Source: Paenibacillus sp. MMS18-CY102 (GTDB lineage Bacteria; Bacillota; Bacilli; Paenibacillales; Paenibacillaceae). Taken from it: a stretch of DNA of 64,000 bases. The translations under genes were made by a program, and so were the position numbers. A model generated the notes under the pieces. The model was not told the origin of the DNA and ran no database searches. It saw only the letters and a program-made list of their open reading frames with translations. Numbering within the stretch: position 1 is the stretch's first letter; every line of letters starts with the position of its first letter. Shown here one piece after another: positions 33,715-42,628 of the stretch. The stretch lies in contig NZ_WSTC01000011.1 in the NCBI RefSeq assembly GCF_009789195.1, positions 62,001-126,000 on the forward strand, read 5' to 3'.

Positions 33715-33790
33715 TTTATAACGGCATATAACTCATTCTTGGAAGGCCGGGAGAATAGTGATAGGAGGCAGAAATGTTAAGAATCAACCG

Positions 33791-33820
33791 TCATATTTGT
33801 CCTCGTATCGCAATAAGATA
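33791..33820 (+). promoter_or_regulatory. Possible sigma-E promoter of spoIVA
   Basis: TCATATTT at 33791-33798 is a good sigma-E -35. The -10 candidate CAATAAGAT (from 33811) is poor. B. subtilis spoIVA uses sigma-E. Nothing else stands out in 33715-33919. Confidence 0.25.
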
Positions 33821-33919
33821 TTACTAGTCCAAAACGTTGTACGAGTAGAGTCGCTTGCCTGCCCCTCTTGACCGGTGGAGATGGCGGCGAACCGGAATTT
33901 CAATTGGGAGGGATATTGA

Positions 33920-35398
33920 GTGGAAAAAGTGGACATTTTTAAAGACATTGCTGAGCGAACTGGCGGAGACATTTATCTCGGTGTTGTTGGCGCCGTTCGT
34001 ACCGGTAAATCGACTTTCATTAAACGATTCATGGAGACGGTCGTGCTTCCCAATATAACAAATGATGCCGACCGTGTCCGGGCAATCGATGAGCTTCCAC
34101 AAAGCGCAGCAGGCAAGACGATTATGACGACGGAGCCAAAATTCGTCCCGAATCAGGCAGTTAAGCTGAGAGTGGCGGAAGGACTTGAGGTTAACGTTCG
34201 TCTCGTAGATTGTGTCGGTTATGCGGTTCAGGGGGCAAAGGGCTATGAGGATGAAAATGGTCCTCGCATGATCACAACACCATGGTTTGAAGAGCCGATT
34301 CCGTTCCAAGAAGCAGCGGAGATTGGCACACGTAAAGTCATTCAAGAGCATTCCACATTGGGCGTAGTCGTGACGACGGACGGCAGCATAGCTGAAATCC
34401 CTCGTAACTCTTACATCGAAGCAGAGGAGCGCGTAATTGGCGAGCTCAAGGAGGTCGGCAAGCCGTTCGTGCTTGTGATCAACTCCACGCGCCCGCGCAG
34501 CGAGGAAACACAACAGCTTCGTAGCGAACTGCAGTCCAAGTATGATATTCCAGTAATGGCGCTTAGCGCGGCTACGATGGGCGAGGAAGAGGTTGTCGCT
34601 GTACTGCGTGAAGTGCTCTACGAGTTCCCTGTACATGAAGTGAACGTGAATCTTCCTAGCTGGGTTATGGTGCTGAGCGACAACCATTGGCTGCGTGCGA
34701 ACTACGAAAACTCGGTCCGTGATACGGTTAAAGATATTCGCCGTCTCCGTGATGTTGACCGTGTGGTCGCGCAGTTTATGGACTATGATTTCATCGCCCG
34801 CGCTGGCTTGAGCGGGATGAATATGGGGCAAGGCGTCGCTGAGATCGACCTGTATGCGCCGGATGAGCTGTATGACCAAATCCTGATGGAAGTGGTCGGC
34901 GTCGAAATAAGGGGCAAAGACCATTTGCTGCAGCTTATGCAGGAGTTCTCCCATGCGAAGCGGGAGTATGACCGATTCGCGGAAGCGCTCGAAATGGTGA
35001 AGACGACGGGCTATGGCATAGCGGCCCCTTCGCTAGCTGAGATGGCGCTCGACGAGCCGGAATTGATTCGCCAAGGCTCCCGGTTTGGCGTCAGGCTGAA
35101 GGCGACTGCGCCATCGATTCATATGATTCGCGTGGATGTCGAATCGGAATTCGCGCCGATTATCGGCACAGAGAAGCAGAGCGAGGAACTCGTGCGCTAC
35201 CTGATGCAAGACTTTGAGAATGACCCAATTAAAATTTGGGAGTCGGATATTTTTGGCCGATCGCTGCATTCCATCGTACGCGAAGGCATCCAAGGCAAAA
35301 TCGCGATGATGCCAGACAATGCACGCTATAAGCTGCAAGAGACGCTTGGGCGCATCATAAACGAAGGCTCTGGCGGGTTAATCGCAATCATTTTGTAA
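33920..35398 (+). CDS. spoIVA: Spore coat morphogenetic ATPase SpoIVA
   Basis: SpoIVA polymerises on the outer forespore membrane with ATP hydrolysis and forms the base for the coat. The 492-residue protein has the Walker A GAVRTGKSTF near residue 22-31, the sequence PNITNDADRVRAIDELPQS, a P-loop GTPase-like core to about 290, and the conserved C-terminus (EGSGGLIAIIL). The GTG start follows GGGAGGG. It is followed in B. subtilis by hbs; here an ABC operon intervenes. Confidence 0.96.
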   Translation: MEKVDIFKDIAERTGGDIYLGVVGAVRTGKSTFIKRFMETVVLPNITNDADRVRAIDELPQSAAGKTIMTTEPKFVPNQAVKLRVAEGLEVNVRLVDCVGYAVQGAKGYEDENGPRMITTPWFEEPIPFQEAAEIGTRKVIQEHSTLGVVVTTDGSIAEIPRNSYIEAEERVIGELKEVGKPFVLVINSTRPRSEETQQLRSELQSKYDIPVMALSAATMGEEEVVAVLREVLYEFPVHEVNVNLPSWVMVLSDNHWLRANYENSVRDTVKDIRRLRDVDRVVAQFMDYDFIARAGLSGMNMGQGVAEIDLYAPDELYDQILMEVVGVEIRGKDHLLQLMQEFSHAKREYDRFAEALEMVKTTGYGIAAPSLAEMALDEPELIRQGSRFGVRLKATAPSIHMIRVDVESEFAPIIGTEKQSEELVRYLMQDFENDPIKIWESDIFGRSLHSIVREGIQGKIAMMPDNARYKLQETLGRIINEGSGGLIAIIL

Positions 35399-35410
35399 AT
35401 GCAACCCCAA

Positions 35411-35456
35411 AACGTCTCCTCTCGGCTGCCGGCCGGCCGAAGGAGGCGTTTTTTTA
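35411..35456 (+). terminator. Terminator of spoIVA
   Basis: AACGTCTCCT (35411-35420) pairs with AGGAGGCGTT (35441-35450), with an inner TCGGC/GCCGA helix, then TTTTT. Confidence 0.88.
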
Positions 35457-35522
35457 TTTCTAAAAGGTTGCGTAAGCGGGCGGGGGCTCGTATAATTCAT
35501 CTTTGTGGACATTAATACGACA

Positions 35523-35564
35523 ATTTTCGACACTGTAAATATATAGAATCGAGTATTTTCGACA
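35523..35564 (+). promoter_or_regulatory. Tandem Spo0A-box matches
   Basis: ATTTTCGACA occurs at 35523-35532 and again at 35555-35564, in the same orientation and 32 bp apart (about three helical turns). On the reverse strand each contains TGTCGAA, the exact Spo0A box. Both lie upstream of the -35 of the ABC promoter. Confidence 0.6.
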
Positions 35565-35583
35565 ATAATTACATTAATTCCGA

Positions 35584-35612
35584 TTGACATACTAGGATAG
35601 TAGAGGTAAGAT
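35584..35612 (+). promoter_or_regulatory. Sigma-A promoter of the ABC operon
   Basis: TTGACA (35584-35589), 17 bp, TAAGAT (35607-35612). The start would be near 35619, 32 bp before the gene. Confidence 0.8.
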
Positions 35613-35650
35613 CATTTACATCGAAGAATAAACCGAGGGGGAATATTGGA

Positions 35651-36751
35651 ATGCGCAAATGGGGAAAATCAACGTTGTTTATTTTGATTGCAGCGATCCT
35701 GCTTGTCACAGCAGCATGCGGCAGCAAACCGAAAGAAGAAACAAAAGGGGATACGGCGTCCGGTACGGAGCAAACGGCATCGGGCAACAGCGCTGTATCG
35801 GCACTGAAAGATAAGAAGATCGCACTCATTATGCAATTTAATACAGGCACATTCTCTGCCCAATATATTGAAGGCGTGAAAGAGCAGGTTACGAAATTTG
35901 GCGGCAAGGTGCAAGTGTTTGCATCTGACAACGATTTGGCCAAAATGTCGGGCAACCTCGACGCAGCGATCAACCAAGGCTTCGACGGCATCCTGATCGA
36001 CCATGGACAAGCAGCGGCGCTGGAAGCGGGCGTGAAACGTGCATTGGAGAAAAATATTCCAGTCGTAGCATTCGATGCTGACTTGAAATTGCCAGGCGTT
36101 ACCGTATTGTCGCAAGACGACCAAATGATGGCGAGCAAAACGCTTGAGCTGCTTGGGCAAGATGCTGGCGGCAAGGGCAATATCGTGAAAATTTGGGTAG
36201 CGGGCTTCGCGCCGATGGAACGCCGCCAAGTGGCATACAAAGCGTTCATCGAGAGCAACCCCGGCATTAAGGAAATTGCTGCATTCGGTACGGCTAACAA
36301 CCCAGCGCTTGATGCACAGACGCAAATGGAAGCGATTCTGAAGCAATATCCGAACAAAGGCGACATTACGGCAGTATGGACGGCTTGGGATGAATTCGCT
36401 AAAGGCGCAACCCGTGCGATTCAGCAAGCGGGTCGCGACGAAATTAAAGTGTATGGGATCGATATGAGCGATGAGGACTTGCAATTGATCCAAGATCCGA
36501 AGAGCCCATGGGTTGCTTCCGCAGCTGTTGATCCGAAGGATATCGGCCGCGTGCAAGTACGCTACCTCTATCAGAAGCTTCATGGCGATAAAACGGAAGA
36601 TACTGTCGTGCTCGATGCAGTGCTCGTCAAACGTGCAGACCTGCCGAAAGAAGCCATTAATACAGCTCAACTCAACGAATATATCAAAGGTTGGAGCGGC
36701 AGAACGCAAGGCTACGCCGATTGGATGAAAGAGCTTGAGCAAGCGAAATAA
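35651..36751 (+). CDS. Sugar-type ABC transporter substrate-binding lipoprotein
   Basis: The 366-residue lipoprotein has a signal ending in LVTAACG (lipobox Cys near residue 24), a disordered linker, then a type I periplasmic-binding fold (KIALIMQFNTGTFSAQYIEGV, DNDLAKMSGNLDAAINQGFDGILID, NNPALDAQTQMEAIL, AVWTAWDEFAKGATRAIQQAG). This is the RbsB/galactose-binding class. The ligand is not predictable; no sugar kinase or mutarotase is adjacent. A terminator after the gene probably sets its expression above that of the transporter parts. Confidence 0.88.
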   Translation: MRKWGKSTLFILIAAILLVTAACGSKPKEETKGDTASGTEQTASGNSAVSALKDKKIALIMQFNTGTFSAQYIEGVKEQVTKFGGKVQVFASDNDLAKMSGNLDAAINQGFDGILIDHGQAAALEAGVKRALEKNIPVVAFDADLKLPGVTVLSQDDQMMASKTLELLGQDAGGKGNIVKIWVAGFAPMERRQVAYKAFIESNPGIKEIAAFGTANNPALDAQTQMEAILKQYPNKGDITAVWTAWDEFAKGATRAIQQAGRDEIKVYGIDMSDEDLQLIQDPKSPWVASAAVDPKDIGRVQVRYLYQKLHGDKTEDTVVLDAVLVKRADLPKEAINTAQLNEYIKGWSGRTQGYADWMKELEQAK

Positions 36752-36761
36752 TCGGATGAAG

Positions 36762-36787
36762 CCGGCCGCGGCAAGCGGCCGGTTTTT
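36762..36787 (+). terminator. Partial terminator between binding protein and ATPase genes
   Basis: CCGGCCGC-GGCAA-GCGGCCGG (36762-36782) then TTTTT. Its position favours more binding protein than ATPase and permease. Confidence 0.88.
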
Positions 36788-36823
36788 CCGCGAAAGAGGA
36801 CGGATGGGAGGAAGCGTGAGCGT

Positions 36824-38329
36824 ATGAAACAACTCGTAATGAGCGACATCGCCAAGTCATTCTCGGGCATTCCTGCGCTTAGTGGGGTCGGGTTCGACGT
36901 CAGGAGCGGCGAAGTGCACGCATTGCTTGGAGCAAATGGAGCAGGCAAAAGCACGTTGATGAAAATCTTATCCGGCGCTTACATAAGTGACAGCGGCACG
37001 ATATCGATAGATGGGCAAGCTGTATCGATCCGTACGCCATCTGATGCGAAGGCGCAAGGGATTCATTGTGTTTACCAAGAGGTAGACACCGTGATCATCC
37101 CGCATCTAAGCGTCGCAGAAAATATTATGCTGGACCGGCTTGCCGCATCTGGCGGCGGCTTGCGATTAGTCAACTGGAAGGGAATAGAGCGGGAAGCAGC
37201 TGCTATGCTGGAGCGTCTGGGCGCTTCCATTCCCGTCCGCAAGCTCGCTGGCGATCTGACGCTTGCGGAGAAACAGCTTGTTGTCATTGCTAGATTGCTT
37301 ACGGAGCAAGCCAAATATGTCATATTCGACGAGCCGACAGCGCCATTGAGCTTAGAAGAGGCTGAACGATTGTTCCGTGTGATCGCAGGCCTTAAGAAAG
37401 ATGGCATTGGCATCATTTTCATTTCCCATCGGCTGCCGGAAGTGTTCCGGTTATGCAACCGCATTACGGTTATGCGCGATGGCGTGCGGGTATTGACTGC
37501 CGAAGCGGCAGCATCTTCGCCGGAGGAAGTTGTCACAGCGATGCTGGGGCGTTCACTAGAGGAAGAGTTTCCTAAAGTAGATGCGGCAATTGGAGACATC
37601 GCGCTGCGAGTGGAAGGCTTGCGCATGGGCAAACGTGTTCGTGATGTTAGCTTTGAAGCGCGAAGCGGCGAAATCGTTGCCATCGTAGGGTTAGTTGGCG
37701 CCGGGAAAACGGAGCTATCGAGGGTGCTGTTCGGTGCTGATCCGCGTGAAGCTGGTACGGTCAGCGTGAAAGGGCGTGCCGTCTTGCAAGGTGACCCCGC
37801 TCAAGCGATTGTGGCAGGCATAGCGCTTGTACCTGAAGAACGGCGCAAGCAAGGAGTTCTAGTTAATGAGAACGTAGTGCGTAACTTAAGCCTGCCTTTT
37901 CTCAAGGCGTTATCGCGTCTAGGCATCGTATCAGGAGCCAAGGAATCGGCTGCTGCGGAATCTCTCATTAAGCGGCTAGGAATCAAAACATCTTCAAGTG
38001 CGGAGCAAGTTGCGCATCTTAGCGGAGGCAACCAGCAGAAGGTGTCCATTGGCAAATGGCTGCCGACAGGCGCGGAGGTCTTCTTGTTCGATGAACCGAC
38101 CAAAGGCGTTGATGTTGGTGCAAAAAGCGATATTTTCGGCATTATCGGCGAGCTTGCACAGCAAGGGAAAACGATTATTTATTTAACATGCGAGTTCTCT
38201 GAAGCAATAGGGATAGCCGATCGCATCCTGGTGATGTGCGATGGCGAAATTGTGAAACAATTCGCGCGTGGGGAAGCTACGCAGGAAGAGCTGCTGCTGC
38301 ATGCGAGCGGCGGAAGGGGAGACAACTAG
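36824..38329 (+). CDS. Sugar-type ABC transporter ATPase (RbsA/MglA class)
   Basis: The 501-residue protein is a tandem ATPase. The first domain has Walker A GANGAGKST (33-41 region), a degenerate signature (LTLAEKQL) and Walker B YVIFDEPTAPLS. The second has a changed Walker A (GLVGAGKTE), signature LSGGNQQK and Walker B VFLFDEPTKGVD. This asymmetry is normal for RbsA/MglA. GGGAGGAAG precedes the ATG. The stop overlaps the permease start. Confidence 0.92.
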   Translation: MKQLVMSDIAKSFSGIPALSGVGFDVRSGEVHALLGANGAGKSTLMKILSGAYISDSGTISIDGQAVSIRTPSDAKAQGIHCVYQEVDTVIIPHLSVAENIMLDRLAASGGGLRLVNWKGIEREAAAMLERLGASIPVRKLAGDLTLAEKQLVVIARLLTEQAKYVIFDEPTAPLSLEEAERLFRVIAGLKKDGIGIIFISHRLPEVFRLCNRITVMRDGVRVLTAEAAASSPEEVVTAMLGRSLEEEFPKVDAAIGDIALRVEGLRMGKRVRDVSFEARSGEIVAIVGLVGAGKTELSRVLFGADPREAGTVSVKGRAVLQGDPAQAIVAGIALVPEERRKQGVLVNENVVRNLSLPFLKALSRLGIVSGAKESAAAESLIKRLGIKTSSSAEQVAHLSGGNQQKVSIGKWLPTGAEVFLFDEPTKGVDVGAKSDIFGIIGELAQQGKTIIYLTCEFSEAIGIADRILVMCDGEIVKQFARGEATQEELLLHASGGRGDN

Positions 38330-39315
38330 TGAAAGAACGCATATTGAATTTTATTTTCAAGTACGGGGCACTTCTTGTTATTGGAATCGTCATTTTGTTC
38401 TTCTCGCTATGGGATGAGCATTTTTTCACGTATGCGAACTTAAGTGATATTTTACGCTCCATCTCGATCGTGACATTCGTTGCGATTGGCGTTACATTCT
38501 CATTGACGGTCGATGGTTTCGACTTATCTGTCGGTTCTACGGTCTCGTTGACCACCGTCACAGCCGCAACCATTATGGTCTGGTACGAAATGCCGCTCAT
38601 CGTGGTGCTCGTTGTGCCGATTCTAATTGGCGCCCTCATCGGTCTGCTGAATGCTTTGCTGATCGTGCGTGTACGCATCCCTGATTTATTAGCAACGCTT
38701 GCGGTGATGTACATTATTTCCGGCGTCCAACGGACCTATACAAAAGGGTACTCAATCTATAACAACATGGCGATGGAAGACGGCACAACAGCGCCGGGCA
38801 GCTTTACCGATTCGTTCTTGTGGATCGGCCAAGGCAAGCTATTGGGCGTCCCCGTGCCAGTCATTCTGATGGTGATTGCGGTTATGTTGGTGCACCTGTT
38901 CTTCAAATACACACGCTATGGGCGGCAGATGCAAATGACGGGCGGCAACGAAGAGGCGGCACGGCTCTCCGGCGTACGGGTAAAGAAGATTCGTACTGCT
39001 GCCTACGTAATTTCAGGCGTATTCGCTGCAATTGGGGGCATTCTGTTCGCTGCGCGTACGGGCACGGGCCAGATCGACGCTGGGGCGCCGATGCTTATGG
39101 AAGCAGTCGCTTCTGTTTTCGTTGGCTATTCGGTGCTCGGCGCTGGACGGCCTAATGTGATCGGCACGTTCTTCGGCGCTGTGCTCATCGGCGTATTGCT
39201 CAACGGAATGACGATGATGCATATCCCCTATTACACGAATGATATTATTAAAGGCGCTGTACTCATCTTGGCATTGGCTGTAACATTCATTCATCTTACG
39301 AGACGGCGCGCATAA
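38329..39315 (+). CDS. Sugar-type ABC transporter permease (RbsC class)
   Basis: A 328-residue permease of the RbsC/XylH class with eight to ten membrane helices and the family motif VDGFDLSVGSTVSL near residue 63, as well as GGNEEAARLSGVRVKKIRTAAYVISG, the cytoplasmic coupling loop for the ATPase. The GTG at 38329 overlaps the ATPase stop by 1 bp. I see no terminator directly after it. With the two preceding genes it completes a three-component importer. Confidence 0.92.
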   Translation: MKERILNFIFKYGALLVIGIVILFFSLWDEHFFTYANLSDILRSISIVTFVAIGVTFSLTVDGFDLSVGSTVSLTTVTAATIMVWYEMPLIVVLVVPILIGALIGLLNALLIVRVRIPDLLATLAVMYIISGVQRTYTKGYSIYNNMAMEDGTTAPGSFTDSFLWIGQGKLLGVPVPVILMVIAVMLVHLFFKYTRYGRQMQMTGGNEEAARLSGVRVKKIRTAAYVISGVFAAIGGILFAARTGTGQIDAGAPMLMEAVASVFVGYSVLGAGRPNVIGTFFGAVLIGVLLNGMTMMHIPYYTNDIIKGAVLILALAVTFIHLTRRRA

Positions 39316-39477
39316 ATCGCCCATTGAGGAAATCGTTGAAAATCGAACACGCACTTGTAATTACGAAACGGCTGTATTACTATAAGTTTGTTCGCTTAGA
39401 CAGGTATATTTTTGAAACAATCGGCAAAACAGATGATAATGAACCGACTCACGCTGTCATCAGGGGAGGTGAAACCA

Positions 39478-39753
39478 TTGAACAAAACGGAACTGATTGC
39501 AAAAGTGGCCGAGCTGACAGATTTGTCGAAGAAAGATGCGACGAAAGCAGTTGACGCCGTTTTTGATGCAATCTCTGATGCTCTTCAGACTGGCGACAAA
39601 GTCCAGCTGGTAGGATTCGGCAACTTCGAAGTTCGCGAGCGCCAAGCACGTAAAGGCCGCAACCCGCAAACAGGCGAAGAGATCGAAATCGCTGCAAGCA
39701 AAATGCCTGCTTTCAAACCAGGCAAGTCGCTTAAAGACCTTTGCTCCAATTAA
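39478..39753 (+). CDS. hbs: DNA-binding protein HU
   Basis: HU is the main nucleoid protein. This 91-residue form has [52 protein letters not shown] (the DNA-binding arm) and [12 protein letters not shown]. The start is TTG 39478 with a near-perfect GGGGAGGTGA 6 bp upstream; the longer frame (39412) contains that site. Its place after the spoIVA segment is as in B. subtilis. Confidence 0.95.
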   Translation: MNKTELIAKVAELTDLSKKDATKAVDAVFDAISDALQTGDKVQLVGFGNFEVRERQARKGRNPQTGEEIEIAASKMPAFKPGKSLKDLCSN

Positions 39754-39771
39754 TATCGGCTACTCGCCGCT

Positions 39772-39804
39772 AACGTCCGGATGGCACTCATTCGGACGTT
39801 TCTC
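39772..39804 (+). terminator. Terminator after hbs
   Basis: AACGTCCGGATG (39772-39783) pairs with CATTCGGACGTT (39789-39800) with one G-U, then TTTCTC. The T run is short. Confidence 0.65.
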
Positions 39805-39886
39805 ATTGTAAGCATTCGCATTAATTACGCGTACATATGGACGTTAACTTATTTATATATTTTCGCACAGAAAGGAGGCATGAGGC

Positions 39887-40108
39887 ATGGAGCAAAATCA
39901 AGGCGAGTATATCGTCGTGAAAGCAAAGGATCAAGGTGTAGTCGTAATCGGCTTAACGCGCGGGCAGGATACGAAATTTCACCATACCGAGAAACTGGAT
40001 CGTGGAGAAGTGATGATTGCGCAATTTACCGACAATACATCGGCGATCAAGATCCGTGGAAAAGCAACCATCATGACCAAATATGGCACGATTGATACAG
40101 ATGCTTAG
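39887..40108 (+). CDS. mtrB: trp RNA-binding attenuation protein TRAP
   Basis: TRAP forms an 11-subunit ring that binds tryptophan and then (G/U)AG-repeat RNA. The 73-residue product is close to B. subtilis MtrB. The RNA-contacting residues K37, K56 and R58 of the B. subtilis numbering are kept as K36 (FHHTEKLD), K55 and R57 (SAIKIRG), and the Trp pocket segment [12 protein letters not shown] is intact. AAAGGAGG precedes the ATG. folE (mtrA), its usual operon partner, is absent. The probable target, the trp leader, is at 50544-50803. Confidence 0.95.
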   Translation: MEQNQGEYIVVKAKDQGVVVIGLTRGQDTKFHHTEKLDRGEVMIAQFTDNTSAIKIRGKATIMTKYGTIDTDA

Positions 40109-40126
40109 CATAGGGAACCCAAGGAC

Positions 40127-40148
40127 GCAGGCAATGCCTGCTTTTTTT
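40127..40148 (+). terminator. Terminator of mtrB
   Basis: GCAGGC-AAT-GCCTGC (40127-40141) then seven T. Confidence 0.88.
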
Positions 40149-40212
40149 ATGTTCAAATGCAGCATTGGAATGACAAGCTGATTCAAGTCGTACAATAAGA
40201 GGAGAACGAATC

Positions 40213-40890
40213 TTGGCAGGGATGCGCGAAGCATCGGCTGCTGGAAAGCGGGGAGCCTCTATGCGTATCGGTTTGTCACTGCTTGCCGCTGGGCTAATGA
40301 CGACTGTCATTACAGTCATGCTGATTTCTGCCCATCCTCGGGATGCTGCGCCTGTGATGCGCCACATTTCAACTGTAACGCCCGAGGCGGGCAAACGATT
40401 AACGAACGGTACTCTTGTCGATTTTGTCGTGGCAACACCACTCGATACCAAGCTTAAGCGGGCCAACTGGACAGCGTCTACGCTCTCCCTTGACTTTGTT
40501 CTGCCTTCCAGCCGCGTGCTGGACGACCATAATGTTTCCCAAATGCTGCACGATGTTGAAGCCGTTATTCGGCTAGCTTTCCTGGAGCTTGAGAATGTGA
40601 ATCGCGTACTCATTCGATTCGGTGAATCGCCACAAGCGGATGCGGAAGCAGGGCTTTATGCGAATCCAGAAAACGAATCGTCCTATCGGCTGCTTATGGC
40701 TTCCGATGTTCGGCGCACCGACCGCTGGATTGCTGAGGAGCAAAGCAAGTGGGTAGGCATGGGAAGCGCAGACTCAGATAGTCTATGGAAAAGCCGCCTT
40801 CGATTGTCGTTTACCCCGCTTTGGGAGATGAAACGAAATGCGGCATTTATGGCAGGACAGGAACAATCGGATTCGGCAGATGGCGAGTAA
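40213..40890 (+). CDS. Exported or membrane-anchored protein, unknown function
   Basis: I do not recognise this 225-residue protein. A basic N-terminus leads into one hydrophobic helix (about 18-40, IGLSLLAAGLMTTVITVML), so it is anchored or secreted. The outer domain has TLVDFVVATPLDTKLKRANW and LSLDFVLPSSRVLDDHN, and the segment near 100-130 looks like the GerM/sporulation-type fold in which LxLDF repeats occur, but the resemblance is vague. The TTG start follows GAGGAG at 8 bp. It lies between mtrB and hepS, where B. subtilis has no gene. Confidence 0.65.
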   Translation: MAGMREASAAGKRGASMRIGLSLLAAGLMTTVITVMLISAHPRDAAPVMRHISTVTPEAGKRLTNGTLVDFVVATPLDTKLKRANWTASTLSLDFVLPSSRVLDDHNVSQMLHDVEAVIRLAFLELENVNRVLIRFGESPQADAEAGLYANPENESSYRLLMASDVRRTDRWIAEEQSKWVGMGSADSDSLWKSRLRLSFTPLWEMKRNAAFMAGQEQSDSADGE

Positions 40891-40960
40891 GGTTCGTGTT
40901 AGTCTCCATGTAGCAATATCGTGAACATAAAGCGCATGCGTAGGCGATCACGCCTGTTTG

Positions 40961-40969
40961 TGCTATAAT
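40961..40969 (+). promoter_or_regulatory. Extended -10 promoter of hepS
   Basis: TGCTATAAT (TATAAT at 40964-40969) is an extended -10. No good -35 is present 16-18 bp upstream. Confidence 0.5.
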
Positions 40970-41024
40970 AGTTTAGATAATTGGACAGCAATGATTGACT
41001 GCTGCCTGTTCGGAGGCTTTCCCG

Positions 41025-41903
41025 ATGACACATAACCGCATTCCTCAATTCATTCACAAATACACTGGGCATGACATGATTCAAAAGCATACCGAGCTGC
41101 CGGCGTTTCCAGATTCACGGATTCGCCTACTCGTCGCGTGCTTGCAAGCTAGCGGAATACCATCTGCAAACCAAGATCTTTATGCTTCCGCCGTTTCCCT
41201 CGTACAGATGGGGCTTGATACGCATGACTTGATTGATACCCATACGGGTCATCAAACCGAAGCGGAGATGCGTTCTAGGCAAATCAAGGTGCTAGGCGGC
41301 GATTATTTTAGCAGCCGATTTTATTTTTTATTAGCGCAAGCTGGCCAGGTTCAAATGATACGGGCGCTGAGTGAAGCAGTTTGCGAAGTAAATCACATGA
41401 AGATGGATTTCTACGGACAGATGAAGAAATCCCAGCTCACAGCTGATGAATATTTCGAATGCCAGGTTTCAATCAAATCTGAGCTGTTCCGATCGTTTAC
41501 GGCCATATTTGACGAATGGCTTTCTCCGCAATGGAACGATTTGCTAAGTGGCATTTCACAATGCGAAACGGCCATGAAGGAGTGGCAGCGCCTTAACGAT
41601 TCAAGCTTGTTCTTGAACAGCTGGGCGTATTGGCATCTCTGGCATGGCGGCACAGATAGCGAGCGCCTATGGTTGGCTGAATTGGGAAGTGAACAAGCCC
41701 CCGATCCCCAAGCGTTCGAGGCTTTGGTAGTGAAATATAATATCCGCAGCTTGCTGGCGGATAAGCTTCATGAATATGTAACAAGCACAAGGGCGATGAT
41801 TTCGTGCCTTGACAGTAGCAGCTTGGTTGACGAGCTCTCCGACATTGTAGATACTTTCGTACAGGCATTGTCAGCGCCGGCCTTGCACAGCGAGATGAGG
41901 TGA
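41025..41903 (+). CDS. hepS: Heptaprenyl diphosphate synthase component I
   Basis: HepS is the regulatory subunit that, with HepT, makes the C35 side-chain precursor of menaquinone-7. The 292-residue protein has the family features [42 protein letters not shown] and SIKSELF. It lacks aspartate-rich motifs, as expected for component I. The ATG at 41025 follows CGGAGG. It is followed 5 bp later by menG. Confidence 0.88.
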   Translation: MTHNRIPQFIHKYTGHDMIQKHTELPAFPDSRIRLLVACLQASGIPSANQDLYASAVSLVQMGLDTHDLIDTHTGHQTEAEMRSRQIKVLGGDYFSSRFYFLLAQAGQVQMIRALSEAVCEVNHMKMDFYGQMKKSQLTADEYFECQVSIKSELFRSFTAIFDEWLSPQWNDLLSGISQCETAMKEWQRLNDSSLFLNSWAYWHLWHGGTDSERLWLAELGSEQAPDPQAFEALVVKYNIRSLLADKLHEYVTSTRAMISCLDSSSLVDELSDIVDTFVQALSAPALHSEMR

Positions 41904-41908
41904 CAACT

Positions 41909-42628
41909 ATGGACGTTCAATCGAAAGAAACACATGTACAATCCGTTTTTCAGAAAATCGCGCCCGTATATGACTTGATGAATGACTTGTTAAGTTTCCG
42001 CCGCCACAAGGCATGGCGCAAGTTTACGATGAAGCAAATGAATGTCCAGCCTGGCGATACGGGCATCGACTTATGCTGCGGCACCTGCGATTGGACCATC
42101 GCGATTGCACAAGCAAGCGGCAGCGGCCGTATCGTCGGGCTTGATTTTAGTTCGAATATGCTGGAAGTCGGGAAGAAGAAGGTAGAGAAGCAGCAACTGG
42201 ACAAGCAAATTCAGCTCGTTCACGGCAATGCGATGGAGCTGCCTTTTGCCGATAATTCGTTTGACTATGCGACAATCGGTTTCGGTTTGCGCAACGTGCC
42301 TGATTACACGCGTGTATTGCAAGAAATGAAGCGGGTCGTTAAGCCGGGTGGGCAAGTCGTTTGCTTAGAGCTTTCGAAGCCGACATGGCAGCCATTCAAG
42401 TCGATCTATTATTTTTATTTCCAGCGGGTTCTTCCGATGATCGGCAAGCTTGTCGCCAAGAGCCATGAGCAATACAAATGGCTTCCGGAGTCGCTCAAAG
42501 CTTTTCCGGGCCGCGACCAATTAGCAGATATGTATCGTGAAATCGGCTTGAAGGATGTTAAGGCCTTTCCGTTGACGGGCGGCATAGCTGCACTGCACAT
42601 CGGCGTAAAGGGGACAGACCAGGCATGA
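41909..42628 (+). CDS. menG: Demethylmenaquinone methyltransferase
   Basis: MenG (UbiE family) does the last step, the SAM-dependent C-methylation of demethylmenaquinone. The 239-residue enzyme has [21 protein letters not shown], the SAM motif [25 protein letters not shown] and [13 protein letters not shown]. The usual D/E.G.GTGD motif reads LCCGTCDW here. ATG 41909 follows GAGGTGA; the GTG at 41900 overlaps it. The stop overlaps the next gene start (ATGA). Confidence 0.93.
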   Translation: MDVQSKETHVQSVFQKIAPVYDLMNDLLSFRRHKAWRKFTMKQMNVQPGDTGIDLCCGTCDWTIAIAQASGSGRIVGLDFSSNMLEVGKKKVEKQQLDKQIQLVHGNAMELPFADNSFDYATIGFGLRNVPDYTRVLQEMKRVVKPGGQVVCLELSKPTWQPFKSIYYFYFQRVLPMIGKLVAKSHEQYKWLPESLKAFPGRDQLADMYREIGLKDVKAFPLTGGIAALHIGVKGTDQA

